Source: CAYQTL01 sp964420405 (GTDB lineage Bacteria; Acidobacteriota; Thermoanaerobaculia; Thermoanaerobaculales; Sulfomarinibacteraceae). Taken from it: DNA of 11,954 nt. Under the pieces are notes generated by a model. The model was given only the letters and a program-made list of their open reading frames with translations. It was not told the DNA's origin and did no database searches. Shown here piece by piece: positions 1-6,772 of the stretch (the stretch's first letter is position 1; every line of letters begins with the position of its first letter). The stretch covers positions 1 to 11,954 of the forward strand of contig CAYQTL010000101.1 in NCBI GenBank assembly GCA_964420405.1, given 5' to 3'. Both the position numbers and the translations under genes were made by a program.

Positions 1-30
1 TCGAGACCCCGGCTTCCGCCGCCGGCGCGC

Positions 31-85
31 CTCGGGTGGGCACGGACCGCGGCGACGGACCCGCCGTCCGCCGCCGCGACCCGAG
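31..85. repeat. Long imperfect inverted repeat / hairpin
   Basis: The left arm begins CTCGGGT (31-37) and continues CGCGGCGACGGAC (48-60). The right arm (66-85) is the reverse complement of CTCGGGT followed by CGCGGCGGCGGAC. The arms pair at 19 of 20 positions, with a 10-base bulge (38-47) in the left arm and a CCGCC loop (61-65). No T-run follows on either strand, so it is not a standard intrinsic terminator. It could be a REP-like element or the remnant of a mobile repeat. Confidence 0.6.
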
Positions 86-178
86 GGGAGTGTGCCCTAC
101 GGAGAGGATCGCACGCGCCGGCCCGCATGTCGGTGACCGGGGTCGCACCCCTCAAGGTGTCGGGCGCCCCCGCCTCCC

Positions 179-198
179 ATCCCGATCCCGATCCCGAT
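179..198. repeat. Short ATCCCG tandem repeat
   Basis: Three copies of ATCCCG plus two bases. The unit is the reverse complement of the CGGGAT unit that forms the long run at the right end of the window (11904-11954), so the same microsatellite occurs in opposite orientation in both gene-free flanks. Confidence 0.85.
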
Positions 199-210
199 GG
201 TGGCGGTGGC

Positions 211-286
211 GTCCAGCGACCGCGACAGGGTCAGCGACAAGGTCAGCGACGGCGACAGCGACAACGGCAGGGACGGTGGCGACCGC
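211..286. repeat. Degenerate hexamer-periodic repeat (GNCAGC type)
   Basis: Successive hexamers such as GACAGG, GTCAGC, GACAAG, GTCAGC, GACGGC, GACAGC and GACAAC show a clear six-base period with substitutions. A very similar stretch lies at 11707-11763, and both contain the decamer CGGCAGGGAC. The period is a multiple of three, so long open frames result, but no protein signal is visible. It looks like a decayed microsatellite. Confidence 0.7.
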
Positions 287-453
287 ACTCGCGGAGGTCG
301 CCACGGGGTCGCGAGGATTGCCCGCCGCCGGGTCGTGCGCGGTGGTGGAGCGCAGGGCTCGCGTCGTCGGCGGCGCCACGGGCGAGCCGGATCGGGGCCG
401 GTCGTCCGACGAGCCCGCGAGCCTGCGTGGCCACGACGCGGTCCGATGTCGGG

Positions 454-483
454 CACGGACGAGGACACGGACGCGGACGCGGG
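454..483. repeat. CRCGGA hexamer repeat
   Basis: Five consecutive hexamers: CACGGA, CGAGGA, CACGGA, CGCGGA, CGCGGG. Related words (CACGGACACGGAGG) occur in the right flank near 11836-11850. It begins about 40 bases past the stop codon of the RND-TolC gene. Confidence 0.65.
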
Positions 484-494
484 AGATGCCCGCG
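478..494 (-). terminator. GC hairpin after the efflux operon, possible terminator
   Basis: A perfect six-base-pair stem (CGCGGG / CCCGCG) with loop AGATG, about 30 bases downstream of the RND-TolC stop codon on the minus strand. No T-tract follows, so any terminator role is inferred only from position. Confidence 0.3.
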
Positions 495-523
495 ACCAGA
501 CCCGTCGGGCTCCGCCAGTGCGG

Positions 524-3500
524 TCACGACGCCGGCGGGGGCGGCGAATCCAGCCTCGCGTCGCCAGTGGCGAGCCACAGCTGGACCCACGCGCGCACCA
601 CCCGGAGCGACGCCAGGTCGCGGCGGGTCCGGGTGTCGCGCAGCTGCGACTCGGCGAGCAGCAGGTCGTTGGTGGTGGCGCGGCCGGCGGCGTGGCGCTC
701 GCGCTCGACCCGCAGGGTCTCCGTCGCCAGGACGACGCCGCGGGACTCCACCTCGACCGCCCGACGTGCGATCCCGAGCTCGGCGAGGGCGGCGGTGACC
801 TCGGTCTCGACGGCCCGTGTTGCCTCCTCGCGTTCGGCCTCGACCGCGTTTCGGCGTTCGCCGAGCGCCGCAGCTCTCGGTGCCCGGGTGCCGGCCACGA
901 ACGGCGACCACGACACAACCACCGCACCCTCGGCCCAGCTCGACTCGGTGTAGGGTGAGCCGTCGGTCCAGCTCCAGCCGAGCCGCGCCTCGAGGCGGGG
1001 CAGGCGTTCGGCGCGCACGCCGTCGCGGCGATGCTCCAGCGCAGCCGAGCTCGCCCCCAATGCGGCCAGGTCGGGGCGGCCGGCGAGTGCCTCGGCGATC
1101 GCCGCGTCGGCGGGAGGCAGCGGACGCGCGGTCCAGTCGGGGGCCGCCACCGGCTCCACCGGTCCGCCGTGGCCGACGGCGCGGGCCAGCGACCGCACCG
1201 CCACCCGGCGGGCCTCGACCGACGCCAGCTCCTCGAGCTCGGCCGTGTCGACGGCGAGCCGGATCTTGAGCGCGTCGGCCTCCAGCGCCCGCCCCTCGGC
1301 CACTCTGCGTTCCGTCTGGGCGAGCTCGGAGCGCAGGCTGGCGAGGAACGCCCGGGTCGCGGCGAGCCGTGCGTCGATCCCGAGCACCTCGAGGTGGGCA
1401 TCCGCGGCCCCGGCGGCGAGCAGCTGCCGGCGCCGGCGGGACTCGAGCCCGGCGGCCGCGGCCTCGTCGCGGGTGGCGGGGTTGGCGTGCAGCATCCGGG
1501 CGGGGTCGAGCAGCGGCTGCGCCACCCGGAGGCCCGCGGCGGTCACCTGGCTGTCGCCGAACGGAAAGCTGCCGATCGGCGTCTCCAGCTCGAGCTCGCG
1601 GTCGCGGTCGGAAAGCGACGCCTCGACTCCGAGGATGGGCAGATAGGCGAGGCGCCGCTCGGCCAGCCCGGAAGCCTCGGCCGCCCGGGCGGTGGCGCCG
1701 GCGGCGGCGGACGCCGGCCGCTGGAGGGCCAGCGCCATGCTCTCCTCGAGAGTCGGCCGAAGCGGCTCGGCGGCCGCGCCGGGGACGATCGGCGGGAGCA
1801 GCAGCGCGACGGCTGCCGCGGTTGCCGCGGCCGCTCTGGCCGGCGCCGCGCGGCGCCGAGGCCGGCGGTCGCCCAGGAGCACCCGGTACAGGGCGGGTAC
1901 CACCACCAGCGTCAGCATCGTCGACGACAGCAGGCCCGAGATCATCGCCCACGCCAGCGGCGGCCACAGCGTCGACGACGAGAACGCCAGCGGCAGCAGG
2001 CCGGCGACGGTGGTGGCGGTGGTCAGCAGGATCGGTCGGATCCGCTGGTCGATCGCCGACGCGAGGGCGTCGTCGACGCCGGCGCCGGCGCGACGCTGCT
2101 GCTCGACGACCTCGAGCAGCACGATGGCGTTGTTGACCACGATGCCGACCAGCGCGAACACGCCGAGCAGTGACATGAATCCGAACGGCTGTCCGGCCAC
2201 GAGCAGCCCAGGGACCACGCCGGTGGCCGCCAGCGGCACCGTCACGAGGATCAGCGCGACCCGCCGGAAGGAGTTGAACTCCGCCAGCAGGACCCCGAGC
2301 AGCACCAGCAGGCCGATCGGGAGGGTCCGCAGCATGGCGGCGTTGGCCTCGCCCGAACCTTCGGCGTCGCCGCCGAACGCCACATGCACGCCGGCCGGCA
2401 GCTCGAGCGCCCGGATCCGCGGCCGAAGCTGCCCGAGGACGTCCGAGAACGTGGTGCCGGCCGCGAGCTGCGAGGACACCGTCGCGAGGCGCGCCCGATC
2501 CCGGTGGTGGATGACCGCCGGCCGCCACCCGATGTCGATCCGGGCGAGGGAGGCGAGCGGCACGGCGCGGCCGTCGGGCGTCGTGACGTCGAGGCCCTCG
2601 AGAGCGTCCGTCGCGAGCCGCTCGCCGGCCGGGTGTCGGACGACGATCGGCACCGGGTCCTCGTCGGACCGCAGCTCGCCGACGGGGAGGCCCCGGGTGC
2701 GGCCGGCGAGTGCGCGGGCCACGTCCGCCCGGCTCAGGCCGGCCCGGGCGGTCGCGTCGTCGTCGACCCGGAACGTGAACGTGGGTTCTCCCGCCCCGAG
2801 GTCGTGGCGCACGTCGGTGGTGCCCGGGATCGAACGCAGCTCGGCGGCGACCGCGGCGACGGCCACCGACAGGCTGTCGAGGTCGTCGGAGAAGACCCGC
2901 ACCTCCACCGGCGCCGCCACCGGCGGGCCCTGCTCGAGGCGTCGTCCGATCACCTCGACGCCGGGAAGGACGCCGGGGGAGGCCCGCCGAAGCCACGCAA
3001 GGACGGGCTCCACGTCGGCAGTGCGCCGGGTCGTCACCATCAGCTGGGCGAAATGGGGGCTCCACGGAACGCTCTGGATGTTGTAGTAGAAGCGCGGCGC
3101 GCCCCGGCCCACGAACGACGCCACCCCGGCCACCTCGGGGCGTCCGGCGAGTGCCCGCTCGAGGATCCGGGCGGCGTCGTCGGTGGCGTCCAGATGGCTG
3201 CCCTCCGGCAGCTTCAGGTCGACCACCAGCTGCTCACGGTCTGCGGCGGGAAAGAACTGCTGGCGGACGCCGCCGGCGCCGAGCCCGGCGGCCGTCACCA
3301 GCAGCGCCGCCCCGGCCAGCACCCAGGGAGTGCGTCGCACGGCGAGGAAGGTCAGCGCCGCGGCGATGGTGGAGGTGAGCGCCGTCGCCCGCGAGCTGCC
3401 GGGGACGAGCGCCGCCTCCGCGAGGATCGGCGTCACCAGCACCGCGAACAGGTACGAGATGCCGAGCGCCAGCATGACCATCACCGGGATCGACCGGGTG

Positions 3501-4867
3501 AAGTCGGCGGTGCCGCTGGAGGCCAGGAGCATCGGCAGGAAGGCGGCGATGGTGGTCCCGGTGGCGGCCGCCAGGGGGACCGCCAGCTCGCGGACCGCGG
3601 CGGCCGCCGCCTCGCGGGGGGCGGCGCCGCGGTCGAGCCGCCACTGGACGTTCTCGGCCACCACGATGGCGTTGTCCACCAGCATCCCGAGCGCGAGCAC
3701 CAGCGCGGCGATGGAGATCTGGTGCAGCACGCCGCCGGACATCGCGAACAGGGCGAGGGCGGCGAAGGTCACCAGCGGCACCACCGCCGCCACCACGAGG
3801 CCGAGCCGAAGTCCCATCGCGACGACCACCACGCCGGCGACGATCAGGATGCCGAGCAGCAGCGACTCGTTGAGCTGCGCCAGACGGGACGTCACGCGGT
3901 CGGGCTGGAAGGCGAGAAGCTCGACCTCGAGCGGGGCCAGCCGCGGCGCGACCTCCTCGACCGTGGCCCGGACCCGGTCGCCGAAAAGAACGGCGTGGGC
4001 GTGCTCCTCGGCGACCACTCCGAGTCCGACCGCGAGGTGCCCGTCGACCCGCATCTGTTCGGCGGCGGGCTCGCGGGGGCCGATCCGCACCCGCGCGATC
4101 TCGCCGAGCGGCACGGTCGCTCCGGAGGGGAGCCGCACCGGCGAGGCGGCGATTTCCTCCACCGTCTCCATCTCCGCCCGGGGCCGCAGGCGCACGGTGC
4201 GCCCGCCGACGGCGAGGGAGCCCCCGGGGAGGATCCGCGTGCGACCGGCGAGCTGTGCCGCGACCTGGTCGGCGGTCAGCCCCAGACGGCGGGTCGTGGC
4301 GTCGTCGAGCTCGACCGTCACCTGCTCGCCGGGATCGCCGAGGATCCGGACCCGCGCGACCTGGTCGACGTCGAGCAGCTCCCGGCGGAGCGTCCGCGCG
4401 GCGTCGAGCAGGACGAGCTGGTCGGGCGAGCCGGTGATCGACACCACCACCGCGTCGTGGTCGCTGTTCAGCGAGTCGTTGAGCAGCGGCTCACCACAGC
4501 CTTCCGGCAGCTCTCTCCGGGCGGTCTCGAGGGCCCGTCGGACCTCGTCCCACGCGGCGTCCGTGTCAGCGGTGGTCTCCTCGAGGTCGACGGCGAGGAC
4601 GGCGGTCTCGGCGTAGGCGTCGGAGGCGACCGTGGCGATCTGCTCGACCTCGGCCAGGGCGTCCTCGATCGGCTCCAGCACCAGCCGCTCGATCATCCCG
4701 GCGTCGGCGCCCGGGAAGGACACCACGACCTGGCCCCAGTAGGCGGGCATCCGGGGATCCTCCTGGCGGTTCATGGTCAGCCACGCCGCGACGCCGGTGA
4801 GCGAGACCAGGGCGGCGACCGTCAGGATCAGCCGGCGTCGGTCCAGCAGGCTCTCCAGCAGTGCCAT
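524..4867 (-). CDS. RND efflux permease fused to a TolC-like outer-membrane channel
   Basis: Seen: 1447 residues without a stop. Residues 1-1000 are a full RND pump: a first membrane segment (~13-31), a QEDP motif at 35-38, periplasmic loops (~32-335 and ~538-848) and clustered membrane segments ending near 996. The TM4 relay motif is VDNAI (397-401) and the TM10 motif is VNNAI (911-915). Residues ~1034-1447 are a TolC/OEP-type channel with two amphipathic halves (~1036-1235 and ~1250-1440) and no lipobox Cys. The ATG overlaps the adaptor gene's stop by one base (TGATG), with GGAGG seven bases upstream. Known: RND pumps are proton-driven inner-membrane trimers that work with an adaptor and a trimeric outer-membrane duct, normally three separate proteins. 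Inferred: a multidrug/hydrophobe-type exporter (no CusA-type metal signature noticed), substrate unknown. Residues 1003-1033 resemble a signal peptide and link the halves. The fold calls are strong; the single-chain product in vivo is unproven. Confidence 0.93.
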   Translation of the reverse strand: MALLESLLDRRRLILTVAALVSLTGVAAWLTMNRQEDPRMPAYWGQVVVSFPGADAGMIERLVLEPIEDALAEVEQIATVASDAYAETAVLAVDLEETTADTDAAWDEVRRALETARRELPEGCGEPLLNDSLNSDHDAVVVSITGSPDQLVLLDAARTLRRELLDVDQVARVRILGDPGEQVTVELDDATTRRLGLTADQVAAQLAGRTRILPGGSLAVGGRTVRLRPRAEMETVEEIAASPVRLPSGATVPLGEIARVRIGPREPAAEQMRVDGHLAVGLGVVAEEHAHAVLFGDRVRATVEEVAPRLAPLEVELLAFQPDRVTSRLAQLNESLLLGILIVAGVVVVAMGLRLGLVVAAVVPLVTFAALALFAMSGGVLHQISIAALVLALGMLVDNAIVVAENVQWRLDRGAAPREAAAAAVRELAVPLAAATGTTIAAFLPMLLASSGTADFTRSIPVMVMLALGISYLFAVLVTPILAEAALVPGSSRATALTSTIAAALTFLAVRRTPWVLAGAALLVTAAGLGAGGVRQQFFPAADREQLVVDLKLPEGSHLDATDDAARILERALAGRPEVAGVASFVGRGAPRFYYNIQSVPWSPHFAQLMVTTRRTADVEPVLAWLRRASPGVLPGVEVIGRRLEQGPPVAAPVEVRVFSDDLDSLSVAVAAVAAELRSIPGTTDVRHDLGAGEPTFTFRVDDDATARAGLSRADVARALAGRTRGLPVGELRSDEDPVPIVVRHPAGERLATDALEGLDVTTPDGRAVPLASLARIDIGWRPAVIHHRDRARLATVSSQLAAGTTFSDVLGQLRPRIRALELPAGVHVAFGGDAEGSGEANAAMLRTLPIGLLVLLGVLLAEFNSFRRVALILVTVPLAATGVVPGLLVAGQPFGFMSLLGVFALVGIVVNNAIVLLEVVEQQRRAGAGVDDALASAIDQRIRPILLTTATTVAGLLPLAFSSSTLWPPLAWAMISGLLSSTMLTLVVVPALYRVLLGDRRPRRRAAPARAAAATAAAVALLLPPIVPGAAAEPLRPTLEESMALALQRPASAAAGATARAAEASGLAERRLAYLPILGVEASLSDRDRELELETPIGSFPFGDSQVTAAGLRVAQPLLDPARMLHANPATRDEAAAAGLESRRRRQLLAAGAADAHLEVLGIDARLAATRAFLASLRSELAQTERRVAEGRALEADALKIRLAVDTAELEELASVEARRVAVRSLARAVGHGGPVEPVAAPDWTARPLPPADAAIAEALAGRPDLAALGASSAALEHRRDGVRAERLPRLEARLGWSWTDGSPYTESSWAEGAVVVSWSPFVAGTRAPRAAALGERRNAVEAEREEATRAVETEVTAALAELGIARRAVEVESRGVVLATETLRVERERHAAGRATTNDLLLAESQLRDTRTRRDLASLRVVRAWVQLWLATGDARLDSPPPPAS
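1769..1867 (-). other. Fusion junction with signal-peptide-like segment
   Basis: Encodes residues 1001-1033 of the RND-TolC protein. It has an Arg-rich start (RRPRRR), an Ala/Val/Leu-rich core (~1012-1024) and an end GAAA|EP giving an Ala-X-Ala site at 1031-1033, directly before the first TolC-like residues. RND C-termini face the cytoplasm, so this segment would have to cross the inner membrane to place the channel in the periplasm. It could be a thirteenth membrane segment (tether) or a site for signal peptidase I. A GTG at 1880-1882 (Val996) is the only plausible internal start nearby, but no Shine-Dalgarno precedes it. Confidence 0.65.
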
Positions 4868-5955
4868 CAGAGCACCTCCACGGCGTCGCCGTCGACCAAC
4901 GAGGTGTGGCCGGCGACGGCCACCCGGTCGCCTTCGGCGAGGGCGGAGGAGCGCAGCGCGACCCGGTCACCGATCACCTCGTCGGGGAGCACCTCGACCC
5001 GCTCGACCCGTCCGCCGGCGACCCGCAGCACGGACGGTCGGCTGGAGCCGCGGTCGAGGACCGCTGCCAGCGGGACGGAAAGACGCGGCGGGGCGTCGAG
5101 CGGCAGCGTGACCTCGGCAGCGATCCCGGCGAGGACGTCCGGACCCGGATCGAGCACGACGACGACCGGGAACAGTCCTCCCGCCCCGGTCGCGGCGGCG
5201 GCCACCGACGCGACCCGTCCGCCGGTCCGCCCACCCACGAGCGGCAGGTCGACGGTGACCGGTGCGCCTCGGACGATCGAGCCCCGGACCGACTCCGGTG
5301 CCTCGACCCGGACCTCCACCGGCCCGCTGCCCGACAGCGCCACCACCATCTGCCCGGGTGACGCCCACTCGCCCGGCTCCAGTCCGACCTCGGTGACCGT
5401 GCCGTCGAACGGCGCCTCGAGCCGCGTCTCGCCGAGCCGCCGCCTTGATTCGTCGAGCCGGACCGCGGCGGCGTTCCGGGCGGCCTGCAGCGCCGTGGCG
5501 GCGGCCTCCAGCTGCTCCAGCTCCTCGAGCGTGGCGGCCTTCGCCGCCACCAGGCGGGCGGTCCGGTCCCGGTCGCGCCGCGCCTGCCCGAGCCGCACGT
5601 CCAGCTCGGCGAGCGAGGCCGCCGCGGACGCCTCCGCCAGCCGGTACTCGCGGTCGTCGAGCCGCGCCACGAGCTGCCCCGCGGCGACCCGGTCCCCGAC
5701 ATCCAACGGGCGCTCCACGAGGCGTGCGGGAAGGGTGAACGCCAGCGACGCGCGATCCGTGGCGCGGGTGACGCCTGCGAGACGGATCGTGCGGCCGGCG
5801 TCGGTGAGGGTGACCGCGTCCGTGCGAACGGTCCGCGGCAGGGCGCCGTCCGTCGGGGCCGGGTCGGGCACGTCGTCAGGTCTGGCGGAGATTGCCACCG
5901 CGATGCCGAGGATCGCGGCGCCGGTCAGCAGGGCGGGCAGGGTGGAGCGGTTCAC
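4867..5955 (-). CDS. RND periplasmic adaptor (membrane fusion protein, HlyD/AcrA family)
   Basis: Bridges the inner-membrane pump and the outer-membrane channel. Counting from the chosen start (362 residues): N-terminal membrane anchor or signal (~6-23), first half of the lipoyl domain (~60-101), an Ala/Arg/Glu-rich coiled-coil hairpin (~103-176), second lipoyl half with the APFDGTV motif (181-187), a beta-barrel domain (~212-290) and a membrane-proximal domain (~291-362). There is no lipobox Cys, so it is probably not a lipoprotein. The start is GTG at 5953-5955, five bases after AGGAGG (5961-5966); an in-frame GTG at 5959-5961 overlaps that Shine-Dalgarno and is less likely. It is first in a two-gene operon and its stop overlaps the pump's ATG by one base, implying translational coupling. 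An operator-like palindrome lies about 50 bases upstream, so TetR control is inferred. The family call is secure; the substrate is unknown. Confidence 0.93.
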   Translation of the reverse strand: MNRSTLPALLTGAAILGIAVAISARPDDVPDPAPTDGALPRTVRTDAVTLTDAGRTIRLAGVTRATDRASLAFTLPARLVERPLDVGDRVAAGQLVARLDDREYRLAEASAAASLAELDVRLGQARRDRDRTARLVAAKAATLEELEQLEAAATALQAARNAAAVRLDESRRRLGETRLEAPFDGTVTEVGLEPGEWASPGQMVVALSGSGPVEVRVEAPESVRGSIVRGAPVTVDLPLVGGRTGGRVASVAAAATGAGGLFPVVVVLDPGPDVLAGIAAEVTLPLDAPPRLSVPLAAVLDRGSSRPSVLRVAGGRVERVEVLPDEVIGDRVALRSSALAEGDRVAVAGHTSLVDGDAVEVL

Positions 5956-5960
5956 GGACA

Positions 5961-5966
5961 CCTCCT
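5961..5966 (-). promoter_or_regulatory. Shine-Dalgarno of the adaptor gene
   Basis: Perfect AGGAGG on the minus strand. Its spacing decides between two in-frame GTG codons: five bases to the second (5953-5955), but overlapping the first (5959-5961). Confidence 0.75.
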
Positions 5967-6004
5967 GGTTCGAGCCGCGTGGTGGCGGGGGACTCTCAGA
6001 AATA

Positions 6005-6023
6005 AACTGGTCGGCCGGTCAAT
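6005..6023. promoter_or_regulatory. Putative TetR operator in front of the efflux operon
   Basis: AACTGGTCGGCCGGTCAAT, centred between 6014 and 6015, is a near-palindrome related to TGACCGG/CCGGTCA. The first 18 bases match the site at 6689-6706 at 17 positions. It lies about 50 bases upstream of the adaptor start and downstream of the tetR terminator, where a repressor site for the pump operon is expected. No convincing -35/-10 pair is visible here; a TTGACC inside the site could serve as a -35 but lacks a good -10. Confidence 0.75.
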
Positions 6024-6034
6024 ACCCAGGCCCC

Positions 6035-6062
6035 AAAAAAGAACCCCCGCTCATCGCGGGAG
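6035..6062 (-). terminator. Intrinsic terminator of tetR, overlapping its stop codon
   Basis: On the minus strand CTCCCGC (6056-6062) pairs with GCGGGGG (6044-6050) around loop GATGA (6051-6055), followed by TTC and six Ts (6035-6040). The stop codon TGA (6051-6053) is in the loop. It would end the repressor transcript before the pump operon, implying that the pump has its own promoter. Confidence 0.75.
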
Positions 6063-6665
6063 CACTCCCTCGAAGAAGATCTTCACGGCGTCCTCGAGGT
6101 AGGCCTCGTCGACCGCGTCCGAGTCGGCCGACAGCCCGATCTTGTCGAGCATCCATCGCTTGTCCTGGTACCAGTGCTGGGCGATTCCGAGGAATGTGAA
6201 GAGGATGAACCCCGGATTGAGGTCGGCGCGGAGGTCCCCGCGATCCTGGCTCTGGCGGATCTTGTCGATCCCGGCCAGGGTCAGCTCCCGGTCGAGGTCG
6301 GCGCACTCCTCGTCTCCGTCCTGCTCGAGGAACATCCATGCCAACAGGCGGATGAGCTCGGGGTTGGAGCGCAGGAAACGGAAGTACAGGCGCATCGACT
6401 CGCGCAGGAGCTCGGCGGACGGCTCCTGGTCGCGCAGCATCGCCATCTGCTCGGTGGCGTAGACCGAGAAGCGGCGTACCTTGACCTCGTCCCAGAGCTT
6501 CTCCTTGGAACCGAAGTGGTGATGGATCAGGCTCTTCGTAACGCCGGCGAGGCGCGCGATCTCGGCCGTCGAGGTCTCGGCGAACCCCTTCGCCAGGAAC
6601 GCCGCCTCGGCGGCGTCGAGGATCGCGGTTCGGGTCGCCTCCGGGTCGCGCTGTCGTGCGGTCAT
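6051..6665 (-). CDS. TetR/AcrR-family transcriptional repressor
   Basis: 204 residues, normal for the family. Residues ~10-56 form the DNA-binding domain: helix 1 with RTAILDAAEAAFLAKGF (12-28), then the helix-turn-helix TSTAEIARLAGVTKSLIHHHF (31-51) and the following GSKEKLW. The rest is a helical ligand-binding and dimerisation domain too divergent to predict an inducer. ATG at 6663-6665 is preceded by AAGGGA at five-base spacing. Known: such proteins bind short palindromes as dimers and are released by small molecules, often substrates of the pump they control. Inferred: it represses itself and the downstream adaptor/RND-TolC operon through the matching palindromes at 6689-6707 and 6005-6023. 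Its transcript ends at the terminator at 6035-6062, so pump transcription is separate. Confidence 0.95.
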   Translation of the reverse strand: MTARQRDPEATRTAILDAAEAAFLAKGFAETSTAEIARLAGVTKSLIHHHFGSKEKLWDEVKVRRFSVYATEQMAMLRDQEPSAELLRESMRLYFRFLRSNPELIRLLAWMFLEQDGDEECADLDRELTLAGIDKIRQSQDRGDLRADLNPGFILFTFLGIAQHWYQDKRWMLDKIGLSADSDAVDEAYLEDAVKIFFEGVLPR

Positions 6666-6688
6666 CCTCGTCCCTTCCGCCGGATTTG

Positions 6689-6707
6689 AACTGGCCGGCC
6701 GGTCAAC
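6689..6707. promoter_or_regulatory. Putative TetR autoregulatory operator
   Basis: AACTGGCCGGCCGGTCAAC. The core TGGCCGG/CCGGTCA (6692-6705) is palindromic except for one symmetric pair, centred between 6698 and 6699. It lies directly downstream of the tetR -10 box and covers the expected transcription start, a classical repression position. Confidence 0.8.
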
Positions 6708-6736
6708 AATGTAGGGCGGCGCTCGTCTGCTGTCAA
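6708..6736 (-). promoter_or_regulatory. Sigma-70-type promoter of tetR
   Basis: On the minus strand a consensus -35 TTGACA (6731-6736), a 17-base spacer (6714-6730) and -10 TACATT (6708-6713). Transcription should start near 6700-6702, inside the palindrome, giving a leader of about 36 bases before the tetR ATG. Confidence 0.75.
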
Positions 6737-6749
6737 CCCCACACCTCGT

Positions 6750-6764
6750 CCTCCGGGACGGAGG
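6750..6764 (-). terminator. Hairpin just after the SDR gene, possible terminator
   Basis: Perfect six-base-pair stem CCTCCG/CGGAGG with a three-base loop, starting eight bases past the SDR stop codon and just upstream of the tetR -35 box. No T-tract follows, so termination is inferred from position. Confidence 0.4.
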
Positions 6765-6772
6765 CGATCACC

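Larger units (their letters stand above)
1..523. other. Gene-free left flank with hairpin and hexamer repeats
   Basis: I see no convincing gene here. Open frames exist on both strands, but their translations are Arg/Ala/Asp-rich low-complexity strings that follow the hexamer repeats, with no recognisable domain and no ribosome-binding site matched to a start. The stretch lies downstream of the efflux operon, whose stop codon is at 524-526. It holds a long imperfect hairpin (31-85), a short ATCCCG run (179-198), a degenerate GNCAGC-type hexamer stretch (211-286), a CRCGGA-type hexamer stretch (454-483) and a small GC hairpin (478-494). A partial gene entering from the left edge cannot be excluded, but nothing supports one. 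Confidence 0.6.

Noticed and set aside
152..379. Small repeat-rich open frames in the left flank
   Set aside because: Their Arg-Asp and Val-Ala repeats simply mirror the ATCCCG and GNCAGC hexamers; no ribosome-binding site and no family likeness.
1880..1882. Independent GTG start for a separate TolC protein
   Set aside because: It would give a plausible signal peptide, but there is no Shine-Dalgarno and the pump frame has no stop, so a fusion is the simpler reading. Kept as an alternative in the junction entry.
243..3065. Long minus-strand open frame in another frame over the TolC and second pump half
   Set aside because: Low-complexity Arg/Gly/Pro translation without domains, competing with the well-supported frame ending at 524.
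2384..6199. Very long plus-strand open frame across the efflux genes
   Set aside because: Its translation is Arg/Gly/His-rich and domain-free, antisense to the clear RND-TolC and adaptor genes; it is a by-product of high GC and lack of stops.
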